NCBI RefSeq assembly: GCF_011250645.1
Contig: NZ_JAANNO010000002.1
Span: forward strand, 487,907 to 521,312
Reading direction: 5' to 3'
Length of the DNA: 33,406 nucleotides
From: Motilibacter aurantiacus
GTDB taxonomy: Bacteria; Actinomycetota; Actinomycetes; Motilibacterales; Motilibacteraceae
A program made the position numbers and the translations under genes. Under the pieces are notes generated by a model that did no database searches, was not told the DNA's origin, and saw only the letters and a program-made list of their open reading frames with translations. Position 1 is the stretch's first letter. Each line of letters starts with the position of its first letter. This document shows positions 17,349 through 25,279 of this stretch, one piece after another.

Positions 17349-17924
17349 TCAGACCCCCACGCCGAAGTCGAGCGCGATGCCGCGCAGCCCGGAAGCGTAG
17401 CCCTGGCCGACGGCCCGGAACTTCCACTCGCCGTTGTGCCGGTAGACCTCGCCGAAGATCATCGCCGTCTCGGTGGAGGCGTCCTCGGCCAGGTCGTAGC
17501 GGGCGATCTCCTGCCCCGTGGGCTGGTCGACGATGCGGATGAAGGCGTTCTGCACCTGGCCGAACGTCTGCCGGCGCGGCTCCGCGTCGTAGATCGAGAC
17601 CGGGAACACGATCTTCTGCACCTCGGGCGCCACGCGCGCGAGGTCGACGATGATCGTCTCGTCGTCGCCCTCGCCCTCGCCGGTGAGGTTGTCGCCGGTG
17701 TGCATGACCGTCCCGTCCGGGCTCTTGAGGTTGTTGAAGAACACGAAGTGGCTGTCGGACAGGACCCGCCCGTCGGCCCCGCACAGGATCGCGCTCGCGT
17801 CGAGGTCGAAGTCTGCGCCCGTGGTCGTGCGCACGTCCCATCCCAGGCCCACCACGACCGAGGTGAGGTTGGCCACCCCCTTGGTGAGCGAGACGTTCCC
17901 GCCCTTCGCCAGGCTGACGCCCAT
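17349..17924 (-). CDS. terD: TerD-family calcium-binding stress protein (191 aa)
   Basis: This is a canonical full-length Ter[17 protein letters not shown] start, GLGWDVR (26-32), the first acidic loop DFDLDAS (38-44), [12 protein letters not shown] (60-71), the second acidic loop [13 protein letters not shown] (77-89), [10 protein letters not shown], and NAFIRIVD further on. The two acidic loops are the calcium sites known from TerD structures. GAAGGAGA lies about 7 nt before the ATG. It is the promoter-proximal gene of the pair with the TerA-like gene. TerD proteins act in the cytoplasm in tellurite, oxidative or phage-related stress. Which of these applies here cannot be told, since the rest of a ter locus is absent from the window. 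Confidence 0.93.
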   Translation of the reverse strand: MGVSLAKGGNVSLTKGVANLTSVVVGLGWDVRTTTGADFDLDASAILCGADGRVLSDSHFVFFNNLKSPDGTVMHTGDNLTGEGEGDDETIIVDLARVAPEVQKIVFPVSIYDAEPRRQTFGQVQNAFIRIVDQPTGQEIARYDLAEDASTETAMIFGEVYRHNGEWKFRAVGQGYASGLRGIALDFGVGV

Positions 17925-17950
17925 CGGCGCATCTCCTTCCGTGTCGAGCA

Positions 17951-17985
17951 GGGCGCCTCAGGCGCCCGACGGGTCCCGCGACCCG
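17951..17985 (-). terminator. Two tandem hairpins between pgi and terD
   Basis: GGGCGCC-TCA-GGCGCCC (17951-17967) and CGGGTC-CCGC-GACCCG (17970-17985) lie between the end of pgi and the start of terD, both on the minus strand. They could terminate pgi or structure the terD leader. There is no T-tract. Confidence 0.4.
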
Positions 17986-18058
17986 AAGCCGTCGCAGGCT
18001 GGCACGCTATCGGCGCCGTGGCGGCCGGGTCCATGTGCCGGAGGGCACGCCGTCCCCC

Positions 18059-19693
18059 TCAGCGGCCGCGCAGCCTGCGGTACGTGCGGATCAGCGCGTT
18101 GGTGGAGCTGTCGTGCGCGAGCTCGATGTCGGCCTCGGTGAGCTCGGGCGCGATGCGCTTGGCGAGGACCTTGCCGAGCTCCACGCCCCACTGGTCGAAG
18201 CTGTTGATGCCCCAGATGACGCCCTGGGTGAAGACCTTGTGCTCGTACGTGGCGACGAGCTGGCCGAGGACGCGCGGCGTCAGCTCGGGGGCGAGGATCG
18301 TCGTCGTCGGGCGGTTGCCCGGGAAGGTCTTGTGCTGCACCAGCTCCTCGGCGACGCCCTCGGCGCGCACCTCCTCCGGCGTCCTTCCGAAGGCCAGCGC
18401 CTCGGTCTGGGCGAAGAGGTTCGCCACCAGCAGGTCCTGGTGCTCGCCGAGGTCCTCGGCCGGGCGGGCGATGCCGATGAAGTCGGCCGGGATCAGCGTC
18501 GTGCCCTGGTGGATCAGCTGGTAGTACGCGTGCTGGCCGTTCGTGCCGGGCGTGCCCCACACGATCGGGCCGGTGTCGACGGTCACCAGCTCACCGTCCT
18601 TGCGGACGTACTTGCCGTTGCTCTCCATGTCCAGCTGCTGCAGGTAGGACGGGAGCCTGCCCAGGTAGTTGCTGTACGGCAGGACGGCGTGGGACTGGGC
18701 GCCGAAGAAGTCGCGGTACCAGATGCCGAGCAGCCCGAGCAGGACCGGGACGTTGCGGTCCAGCGGCGTCGTGCGGACGTGCTCGTCGACCTCGCGCATC
18801 CCGGCCAACAGCTCCCGGAAGCCGTCCGGGCCGATCGCGATCATGAGCGAGAGGCCGATCGCCGAGGGGAAGGAGTAGCGGCCGCCGACCCAGTCCCAGA
18901 ACCCGAACATGTTCTCGGTGTCGATCCCGAACTCCGCCACCGCCGCCGCGTTGGTCGACACCGCGACGAAGTGCTTGGCCACCGCGGCGTCGTCGCCGAG
19001 CTTGCCGAGCAGCCAGTCCCGTGCGGTGTGCGCGTTGGCCAGCGTCTCCTGCGTGGTGAACGTCTTCGAGCTGACGATGAAGAGCGTCTCGTCGGCCTCG
19101 ATGTCGCGGGTCGCCTCGTAGATGTCCGCGCCGTCGACGTTGGAGACGAAGCGGAACTGCAGGTCGCGCTGGGTGAAGGGCAGCAGGGCGTCGTACGCCA
19201 TCGCGGGGCCGAGGTCGGAGCCGCCGATGCCGATGTTGATGACCGTCCGGATGCGCTTGCCGGTGAAGCCCTTCCACTCCCCCGACCGGACCGCGTCGCT
19301 GAACCCGGCCATCCTGTCGAGCACCTCGTGCACCCCGGGCACGACGTCGACGCCGTCGACCTCCACCACGGTGCCGCGCGGGGCGCGCAGCGCGGTGTGC
19401 AGGACGGCGCGGCTCTCCGTCGTGTTGATCTTCTCGCCGGTGACCATGGCGGCGAACTGCTCGGGGACCCCGCGCTCCTCGGCGAGCGCGACCAGCAGCT
19501 CGAGCGTCTCCGCGGTGACGCGGTGCTTGCTGTAGTCGACGTACAGCTCACCCACGCTCGCCGTGAAGGTCTCGCCGCGGGTGGGGTCGGTGTCGAACAG
19601 CTCGCGCAGCTGCAGGCCGCGGGCCGTCTCGTAGTGCTGCTGCAGCCGCTGCCAGGCAGGCCCGGCCGCCACGTCGCCCTGTGCGCTCGCCAT
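18059..19693 (-). CDS. pgi: Glucose-6-phosphate isomerase (544 aa)
   Basis: The enzyme interconverts glucose 6-phosphate and fructose 6-phosphate in glycolysis and gluconeogenesis in the cytoplasm. Both family signatures are present: [14 protein letters not shown] and [29 protein letters not shown] marks the sugar-phosphate site. By alignment with the E. coli enzyme, the catalytic residues are Glu357 in ESNGK, His388 in GQHAYYQ and Lys508 at the end of the second signature. Length matches the long bacterial form. The ATG has GGAGGA 3 nt upstream. It is divergent from the DUF1015 gene across 126 bp and is followed by the terD pair on the same strand after 134 bp, with hairpins between them. 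Nothing suggests a broken or duplicated copy. Confidence 0.97.
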   Translation of the reverse strand: MASAQGDVAAGPAWQRLQQHYETARGLQLRELFDTDPTRGETFTASVGELYVDYSKHRVTAETLELLVALAEERGVPEQFAAMVTGEKINTTESRAVLHTALRAPRGTVVEVDGVDVVPGVHEVLDRMAGFSDAVRSGEWKGFTGKRIRTVINIGIGGSDLGPAMAYDALLPFTQRDLQFRFVSNVDGADIYEATRDIEADETLFIVSSKTFTTQETLANAHTARDWLLGKLGDDAAVAKHFVAVSTNAAAVAEFGIDTENMFGFWDWVGGRYSFPSAIGLSLMIAIGPDGFRELLAGMREVDEHVRTTPLDRNVPVLLGLLGIWYRDFFGAQSHAVLPYSNYLGRLPSYLQQLDMESNGKYVRKDGELVTVDTGPIVWGTPGTNGQHAYYQLIHQGTTLIPADFIGIARPAEDLGEHQDLLVANLFAQTEALAFGRTPEEVRAEGVAEELVQHKTFPGNRPTTTILAPELTPRVLGQLVATYEHKVFTQGVIWGINSFDQWGVELGKVLAKRIAPELTEADIELAHDSSTNALIRTYRRLRGR

Positions 19694-19723
19694 GAGTCCT
19701 CCATGCTGGTCGCCCGGGTCCTT

Positions 19724-19738
19724 CCGCGGTCCGCGGAG
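19724..19738. promoter_or_regulatory. 15-bp palindrome in the pgi/DUF1015 divergent promoter region
   Basis: TCCGCGG-T-CCGCGGA is a perfect inverted repeat around one central base. It lies 31 bp upstream of the pgi start and 82 bp upstream of the DUF1015 start. CCGCGG is self-complementary and common in this GC-rich DNA, so chance is possible. It is noted as a candidate operator. Confidence 0.3.
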
Positions 19739-19819
19739 GCCGACACGTCATCCTCCCCGCGCACCGCGCCCCGCGCCCAACCGGGGCCCGACGGCAGGGG
19801 CCGGGCGCAGAATCGGCCC

Positions 19820-21055
19820 ATGGTCGCCCTCTCACCCTTCGCCGCCCTGCGCCCGCCGCCCGAGCTGGCCGCACGCGTCGCCGCCCCGCCGTACGACGTG
19901 GTGGACGTGGCCTCGGCGCGGCGGCTCGCCGCCGGCAACCCGGACTCGTTCCTGCACGTCTCCCGGCCGGAGATCGACCTGCCCGACGGCACCGACGCCT
20001 CCGCGGACGAGGTGCACGCCCAGGGCCGGCGCAGCCTGGACGGCTTCGTCGCGCGCGGCGTGCTGCGCCCGGACCCGGAGCCCCGGCTGTACGCCTACCG
20101 GCAGCGGGTGGGCGGGCGCACGCAGACCGGGGTCGTGGGCTGCGTCGACGTCGAGGACTACGCCTCCGGGGCGATCGCGACCCACGAGCTCACCCGGCCG
20201 GACAAGGAGAACGACCGCGTGCGGCACCTCGACGCGCTCGACGCGCACGACGAGCCGGTGTTCCTGCTGGCGCGGCCGGAGGAGCGCGTGCGACGGGCCC
20301 TCGCGGACGCAACCAGCCGAGCCCCGGAATACGAGTTCAGCACTTCCGATTCCGTCGAGCACGTGCTCTGGGTCGTCCCGCCCGACACCACGGCCGAGCT
20401 GGTGGGGCTGTTCGCCGACATCCCGCGGCTGTACGTCGCGGACGGCCACCACCGCAGCGCCGCCGCCGCACGCCTGCACCAGCTGCGCCGCTCCCGTGGG
20501 GACGTGGGCGCCGACCGGGGGAGCGTGGCCCGCTTCCCCGCGGCCGTCTTCCTCGCCGACGAGGTTGCGATCCTGCCCTACGACCGGGTCGTCTCCGGGG
20601 TGCCCGACGCTGCCGCGCGCGTCGCCGACGCGCTGCGGGGCCGGTTCGAGGTCACGCCGGCGGACGGCCCGGCCCAGCCGGCGCAGCGCCACGTCTTCGG
20701 GGTGTACGCCGGCGGCGGCTGGCTCCGGCTCACCCCGCGGCAGGGGCTGGTGGACGAGGCCGACGTCGTCGCCCGGCTCGATGTCTCGGTGCTGCAGCAG
20801 CACGTGCTCGGGCCCGCGCTCGGAATCAGCGACCCGCGGACCGACGGACGGCTCGGCTTCGTCGGCGGCTCCGACGGTGTCGAGGAGCTGGTGCGGCGCG
20901 TGGACTCGGGGGCGTACGACGTCGCCTTCGCCCTGCCGGCGACGACCGTCGAGGAGCTGCTGGCCTGCGCGGACGCGGGTGCGGTGATGCCGCCGAAGTC
21001 GACGTGGTTCGAGCCGAAGCTGCGCAGCGGGCTGTTCGTGCACCCGCTGCACTGA
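19820..21055 (+). CDS. DUF1015-family protein (411 aa)
   Basis: This is a full-length member of the DUF1015 family. It opens with ALSPFAALRP, followed by APPYDVVD. It has HELTRPDKENDR at about 122-133 and the diagnostic YVADGHHRSAAAARL with DGHHR at 208-212, and it ends with MPPKSTWFEPKLRSGL. The DGHHR segment resembles the nucleotide-handling motif of ParB/Srx-like folds, but the biochemical role of the family is not established to my knowledge. No signal peptide or membrane segment is present. It is divergent from pgi, and the downstream MMPL gene has its own operator region, so it is probably monocistronic. The ATG has no clear ribosome site, so a short or absent leader is possible. Confidence 0.88.
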   Translation: MVALSPFAALRPPPELAARVAAPPYDVVDVASARRLAAGNPDSFLHVSRPEIDLPDGTDASADEVHAQGRRSLDGFVARGVLRPDPEPRLYAYRQRVGGRTQTGVVGCVDVEDYASGAIATHELTRPDKENDRVRHLDALDAHDEPVFLLARPEERVRRALADATSRAPEYEFSTSDSVEHVLWVVPPDTTAELVGLFADIPRLYVADGHHRSAAAARLHQLRRSRGDVGADRGSVARFPAAVFLADEVAILPYDRVVSGVPDAAARVADALRGRFEVTPADGPAQPAQRHVFGVYAGGGWLRLTPRQGLVDEADVVARLDVSVLQQHVLGPALGISDPRTDGRLGFVGGSDGVEELVRRVDSGAYDVAFALPATTVEELLACADAGAVMPPKSTWFEPKLRSGLFVHPLH

Positions 21056-21079
21056 CCTCTCGGGCGCCGGCCAACCCCT

Positions 21080-21112
21080 GATACAGACGGGTATCGGATA
21101 CGTTGGTGTATC
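21080..21112 (+). promoter_or_regulatory. Tandem palindromic operators upstream of the MMPL transporter
   Basis: GATAC-N6-GTATC occurs twice, at 21080-21095 and 21097-21112, separated by one base (17-bp period). The inner half-sites also form GTATC-G-GATAC. A further lone GTATC half-site is at 21140-21144. The site is 62 bp before the transporter GTG. TTGGTG inside the second copy, with GGTAGT 17 bp on (21126-21131), may be a promoter, but its -10 is weak. The TetR gene at the end of the same operon is the natural candidate ligand. Confidence 0.65.
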
Positions 21113-21174
21113 GAACGCGCCGCTGGGTAGTCACGCGGCGTATCTGCACGAGCACCCTCGAGAGGAACATCTCC

Positions 21175-23412
21175 GTGGCCGCACTGCTCTACCGGCTCGG
21201 GCGCTTCTCGGCGTGCCGGCGCCTGCGCGTCCTCGCCGCCTGGGTGCTGCTGCTCGCCCTGGCCGTGGCAGGGGTGGCGGCCTCGGGCGCGAAGACCGAC
21301 GACGAGTTCCGCATCCCAGGGACCGAGTCGCAGCAGGCGCTCGACGTGCTGGAGCAGAAGTTCCCCGCGGCCGGCGGGACGTCGGCGCAGGTCGTGTTCC
21401 GCGCCCCGGAGGGGGCGACGGTCACCACCGCCGCGGCGAGGGCCGCCATCGGCGAGGCGGTCGAGGCGGCGGCCACCGCGCCCCAGGTCGCCGCCGCGAT
21501 CGACCCGTTCACTGCGGGCACCGTCTCGCCGGACGGGAGGGTGGCACTCGCGCAGGTGCAGTACGCCGTGCAGCGCGGCGAGCTCGAGGACACGGCCGTC
21601 GACGGCCTCGACCGGCTGCTGGCACCGGCACGGGACGCGGGGCTGCAGACCGTGGTCGGCGGGGACGCGCTCGGCACGACCGGGGTGGCCGTCGGCCCGA
21701 AGGAGCTCATCGGAGTCGTCGTCGCGCTGATCGTCCTGCTGGTGACCTTCGGCTCGGCGCTGGCCGCCGGGATGACGCTGATCAGCGCGCTCGTCGGCGT
21801 CGCCGTGGGGCTGGCCGGGCTGCTGTCGCTGACGGAGCTCATCACGCTGTCGTCGACCGCGCCCACCCTCGCGCTGATGATCGGGCTCGCGGTCGGGCTG
21901 GACTACTCGCTGTTCATCCTATCCCGCCACCGCGCCCAGCTGGCCGACGGCGACGACCTGGACGACTCGATCGGGCGCGCCACCGGCACCGCGGGGAGCG
22001 CCGTCGTGTTCGCCGGGCTGACCGTCGTCATCGCGATGGCCGGGCTGAGCGTCGTGCGGATCCCCTTCCTGACCGTGATGGGCCTCGCCGCGTCGGTCAC
22101 CGTCGTGGTGGCCGTGGCCATCGCCGTCACGCTGCTGCCGGCGCTCATGGGCTTCGCCGGGGAGCGGCTGCGCCCGCGGCCCGGCTCCCGGTCGGCCCGG
22201 GCCGCCGGCGCGCAGGCCGCCCTCGACGGAGGCGCCCACCCGGCGCACGCCGCTCCGGCCCGGCCCTTCGGCGAGCGCTGGGCGCGGGTCGTCGTGGCCA
22301 AGCCGCTGCTCACGGTCGCCGTCATCGTGCTCGGCCTCGGCGCGATGGCGCTGCCGGCCCGGGAGCTGGCGCTTGCCCTGCCCGACAACGGCAGCGCCGC
22401 GCCCGAGAGTGGGCAGCGCGAGGCGTACGACGAGATCTCCGCCAGCTTCGGGCCGGGCTTCAACGGGCCTCTGCTCGTCCTCGTCGAGGGCCCGGGCGGC
22501 CGCGAGGCGTTGCAGCAGGCCGCGGGGCAGGCCGCAGCCGCGGTCAGGGCGCTGCCGAACGTCGTCACCGCCTCGGAGCCGCAGCTCAACGAGCAGGGCG
22601 ACGCCGCGATCGTCCAGGTCGTCCCGGGCACCGGGCCGACGGCCGACGAGACGAAGGGCCTGGTGCAGGCCATCCGCGGCGAGGCCGGGCAGCTCGAGGC
22701 GCGGACCGGTACCACGCTCGCCGTCACGGGCAGCACCGCCGTCGGCATCGACGTGTCCGACCGGCTCGGCGACGCCCTGCTCCCCTTCGCCTGCGTCGTG
22801 GTCGGCCTGGCCCTCGTCCTGCTGCTGCTGGTGTTCCGCTCGGTCGTCGTGCCGGTCAAGGCCGCCGTCGGCTTCCTGCTGTCGGTCGGCGCCGCGTTCG
22901 GCGTGGTGGTCGCGGTGTTCCAGTGGGGGTGGCTGGACGCCGTCCTCGGGGTGCACACGACCGGGCCGGTCATCAGCTTCCTGCCGATCATCGTGATCGC
23001 CGTGCTCTTCGGCCTCGCGATGGACTACGAGGTCTTCCTCGTGTCGCGGATCCGGGAGGACTTCGTGCACCGCGGCGACGCGCACGACGCGATCCTGTCC
23101 GGCTCGCGCCACGCGGCCCGGGTCGTCACGGCCGCGGCGCTCATCATGTTCTCGGTCTTCGCGAGCTTCGCGACGAGCGAGGACTCGACCATCAAGCCGA
23201 TGGCGATCGCCCTCGCCTTCGGCGTGCTGGCCGACGCGTTCCTCGTCCGCATGACGCTCGTCCCCGCCGTCCTCGCGCTGTTCGGGCGGACGGCGTGGTG
23301 GATCCCGCGCTGGCTCGACCGGGTCGTCCCGCGCGTCGACATCGAGGGCGAGTCGCTCGCCCGGCAGCCGCAGCCCGCGGCGCCGGTGCCCGCCGGGCGG
23401 TCGGCGTCGTGA
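21175..23412 (+). CDS. MMPL-family RND transporter (745 aa)
   Basis: The start GTG is preceded by AGAGGA about 8 nt upstream. The layout is that of MmpL proteins: transmembrane segment 1 at about 18-38, an extracytoplasmic loop to about 165, a five-helix bundle, a second large loop at about 400-530, a second bundle, and a Pro/Ala-rich cytoplasmic tail. The paired proton-relay motifs are present as GLDYSLFILSRHR (Asp243-Tyr244) and AMDYEVFLVSRIRED (Asp617-Tyr618). Such proteins use the proton gradient to move lipids, glycolipids or hydrophobic drugs across the inner membrane. It overlaps the downstream TetR gene by GTGA and has tandem operators upstream. The cargo is unknown. An upstream in-frame GTG at 21103 would add 24 residues that include the operator-promoter DNA, so it is unlikely. 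Confidence 0.93.
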   Translation: MAALLYRLGRFSACRRLRVLAAWVLLLALAVAGVAASGAKTDDEFRIPGTESQQALDVLEQKFPAAGGTSAQVVFRAPEGATVTTAAARAAIGEAVEAAATAPQVAAAIDPFTAGTVSPDGRVALAQVQYAVQRGELEDTAVDGLDRLLAPARDAGLQTVVGGDALGTTGVAVGPKELIGVVVALIVLLVTFGSALAAGMTLISALVGVAVGLAGLLSLTELITLSSTAPTLALMIGLAVGLDYSLFILSRHRAQLADGDDLDDSIGRATGTAGSAVVFAGLTVVIAMAGLSVVRIPFLTVMGLAASVTVVVAVAIAVTLLPALMGFAGERLRPRPGSRSARAAGAQAALDGGAHPAHAAPARPFGERWARVVVAKPLLTVAVIVLGLGAMALPARELALALPDNGSAAPESGQREAYDEISASFGPGFNGPLLVLVEGPGGREALQQAAGQAAAAVRALPNVVTASEPQLNEQGDAAIVQVVPGTGPTADETKGLVQAIRGEAGQLEARTGTTLAVTGSTAVGIDVSDRLGDALLPFACVVVGLALVLLLLVFRSVVVPVKAAVGFLLSVGAAFGVVVAVFQWGWLDAVLGVHTTGPVISFLPIIVIAVLFGLAMDYEVFLVSRIREDFVHRGDAHDAILSGSRHAARVVTAAALIMFSVFASFATSEDSTIKPMAIALAFGVLADAFLVRMTLVPAVLALFGRTAWWIPRWLDRVVPRVDIEGESLARQPQPAAPVPAGRSAS

Positions 23413-24137
23413 GCCTCGACGCGGCCGAGCGCCCGCAGCGGGTCACCCGGCGTCGCGCCGAGACCCGCCGGCGGCTGCTGGACGCAGCCCTCGACGTCTT
23501 CGCCGAGAGCGGGCTGCGGGGAGCGACAGTGGAGGAGGTGTGCGATCGCGCGGGCTACACGCGCGGAGCGTTCTACTCGAACTTCCGCAGCCTGGACGAG
23601 CTGATGCTCGCCCTGTGGGAGGCGAAGGTCGAGGAGACGCTCGAGTCCCTCCGTGCGGCCCTGCTCGGCTTTCCCGACGGCAGGGACGGCACCGGCGACA
23701 CGGAAGCCCCGTCCGGCACCGGCGGGCGCTGCGGGAACGTCGGTGCGGCCGGAGCGGGCGGCAGCCCCGAGGAGGTGCTCGACGCGGCGATCGAGGCCTT
23801 TCTCGGCTCGGTGCCGGTCGACCGGCGCTGGTGGCTGGTCTCGACGGAGTTCGTCGTGCACGCGGCCCGCAACGAGGAGGCGGGCCGCGCGCTGCGCGGG
23901 CACCGCGAGCGGTTCACCGAGCAGTTCGTCGACTTGCTGACGAAGGCGATGCGGGGCGCCGGCCGGGAGCTCGTCGCGCCGGCGGACCTCGCCGTGCGGG
24001 TGCTCATGGCGTTCCACGACGGCGCCCTGATGCAGAGCTTCCTCGATGCCGAGGCCGCCCCGCTGGGACGCCTGGAGCGGCAGGCGTTCCCGGCACTGCT
24101 GCGCTCGATGTCGGTGGTGGCCGAGCCGAGCGCGTAG
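23409..24137 (+). CDS. TetR-family regulator of the MMPL operon (242 aa)
   Basis: The GTG start overlaps the transporter stop. The N-terminal TetR domain runs from about 14 to 62, with TRRRLLDAALDVFAESGLRG and then the recognition region ATVEEVCDRAGYTRGAFYSN (39-58). The ligand-binding half contains a Gly-rich, probably disordered insertion at about 86-118 and a conserved-looking WWLVSTEFVVHAARN stretch. Because it is co-transcribed with the transporter behind tandem palindromes, it most likely represses its own operon and is released by a transporter substrate. This is inferred from context. It ends in a palindrome shared with the converging hemerythrin gene. Confidence 0.9.
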   Translation: MSLDAAERPQRVTRRRAETRRRLLDAALDVFAESGLRGATVEEVCDRAGYTRGAFYSNFRSLDELMLALWEAKVEETLESLRAALLGFPDGRDGTGDTEAPSGTGGRCGNVGAAGAGGSPEEVLDAAIEAFLGSVPVDRRWWLVSTEFVVHAARNEEAGRALRGHRERFTEQFVDLLTKAMRGAGRELVAPADLAVRVLMAFHDGALMQSFLDAEAAPLGRLERQAFPALLRSMSVVAEPSA

Positions 24138-24146
24138 CCGCGGCTA
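24135..24146. other. Perfect 12-bp palindrome containing both stop codons of converging genes
   Basis: TAGCCGCGGCTA is its own reverse complement. Its left three bases are the TAG stop of the TetR gene, and its right three, read on the other strand, are the TAG stop of the hemerythrin gene. Six bases separate the two stops. Confidence 0.8.
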
Positions 24147-25205
24147 GACGCGCCGGCCCACGAGCCGGTCGGCCACGGCGCCGGTGACAGCGGCGTACAC
24201 CGCCTTGTGGGCGACGTCGATCACGAGCTCCTCGCGCGGCCAGGTCCACGGCGGCGCCCCGACTCCGGTGCCGTTCTCCAGCGTCTGGTCCGCCGCGAGC
24301 CGCAGCCCGGTGAACGCGACGGCCCCGCTCGCCCCGCGGATCCCGCGCCGAGCCATCGCTGCCCGGACGACCCCGAGCAGCGTCCCCTGACCCCAGTGCA
24401 TCGCGAGGTTGAGCACGTCCCGCTCGGCCTGGTCGGCCGGGTGCAGGCCGGTCAGCCGTTCGAGCACGCGGCTCGGCACGTAGGAGTTGGGCCGCCGCGT
24501 GAAGGCCTGCTCGACCTTCTCCCCCAGCGTCATCACCGCGACACCGGCGGCACCGGCCAGCAGCCCCGCGCCGAGCACGCGTACGGCCGACGCCGGTGGC
24601 ACGACGTGCTGGGCGGCGTCCTTGGCCCGGTCCGAGACCGCGAGCGGCAGCCCCGCGAGCAGGTTGCCCGGCGGGCGGCGGGAGATCTTCGGGTGCGGCC
24701 GGGTCGGCGAGGCCCGGCGCGACGCCTCCCACGCACGGCCGATAGCGCGCAGCTGACGGTCGGAGGCGACCTGCTGCAGCTGGGGCAGCAGCGCGTCCTC
24801 CTCGTTGCGCGCGTCGTCGCGGATCACCGCGAACGTCTTGCGCACGGTCCGGTCGAACTCGGGGTCGTGCGCGTCGAGGCTCTGCAGCTCCACGAGCATG
24901 TCGTTGACGGCCTGGTGCTCGCCCTCGATGTGCCCGCTGAGCTCGTCGGCCTGCTCCCCGAGGTACTTGCGATAGGCCGGGAACAGCACGGTCTCCTCGG
25001 CGAAGGCGTGCCGGAGCGCACGCTCGGCCAGGGTGTCGACGATCTTCGCCCGCTCGCGGGCCGATGTCGTGTGCTCGTAGGCGAGCATGAGCGACTGCAG
25101 GGCCGCGTGGTCCCGGCTCTGCCGCGACAGGATGCTCGCCCTTCCGCCGCGCTGCCGCTCCGACTGGACGGCCACCGACGGCAGGCCGGGTGCACGCACG
25201 CTCAT
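24144..25205 (-). CDS. Hemerythrin-domain protein fused to a C-terminal membrane domain (353 aa)
   Basis: The ATG at 25205 is chosen for AGGAGGA 3 nt upstream. Residues 30-150 are a hemerythrin-like four-helix bundle: RDHAALQSLML (His33), RHAFAEETVLFPAY (His66, Glu70), HIEGEH (His92, His97) and RNEEDALLPQL (Glu135). The last helix normally carries H-x3-E like the HAFAE block; here the matching position is Asp131. The second half (about 195-353) has a Gly/Ala-rich membrane segment near VLGAGLLAGAAGVAVMTLG, then TRRPNSYVPSRVLERL, LAMHWGQGTLLG, DQTLENGTGVGAPPWTWP and a final HKAVYAAVTGAVADRLV segment. This resembles stand-alone actinobacterial membrane proteins of unknown function. A di-iron, oxygen, NO or iron-sensing role at the membrane is inferred. 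Confidence 0.85.
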   Translation of the reverse strand: MSVRAPGLPSVAVQSERQRGGRASILSRQSRDHAALQSLMLAYEHTTSARERAKIVDTLAERALRHAFAEETVLFPAYRKYLGEQADELSGHIEGEHQAVNDMLVELQSLDAHDPEFDRTVRKTFAVIRDDARNEEDALLPQLQQVASDRQLRAIGRAWEASRRASPTRPHPKISRRPPGNLLAGLPLAVSDRAKDAAQHVVPPASAVRVLGAGLLAGAAGVAVMTLGEKVEQAFTRRPNSYVPSRVLERLTGLHPADQAERDVLNLAMHWGQGTLLGVVRAAMARRGIRGASGAVAFTGLRLAADQTLENGTGVGAPPWTWPREELVIDVAHKAVYAAVTGAVADRLVGRRV

Positions 25206-25221
25206 GGGTCCTCCTGCGGGT

Positions 25222-25236
25222 GGGCGGTGTCCGCCC
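25222..25236 (-). terminator. Short hairpin between the aldo/keto reductase and hemerythrin genes
   Basis: GGGCGG-TGT-CCGCCC lies 17 bp upstream of the hemerythrin start and 43 bp after the reductase stop. It could weakly end the reductase transcript or shape the hemerythrin leader. There is no T-tract. Confidence 0.3.
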
Positions 25237-25279
25237 GACTGTCTCCCCCAGCCGGCCCGCGAAACACGGCCGTGCCCGG

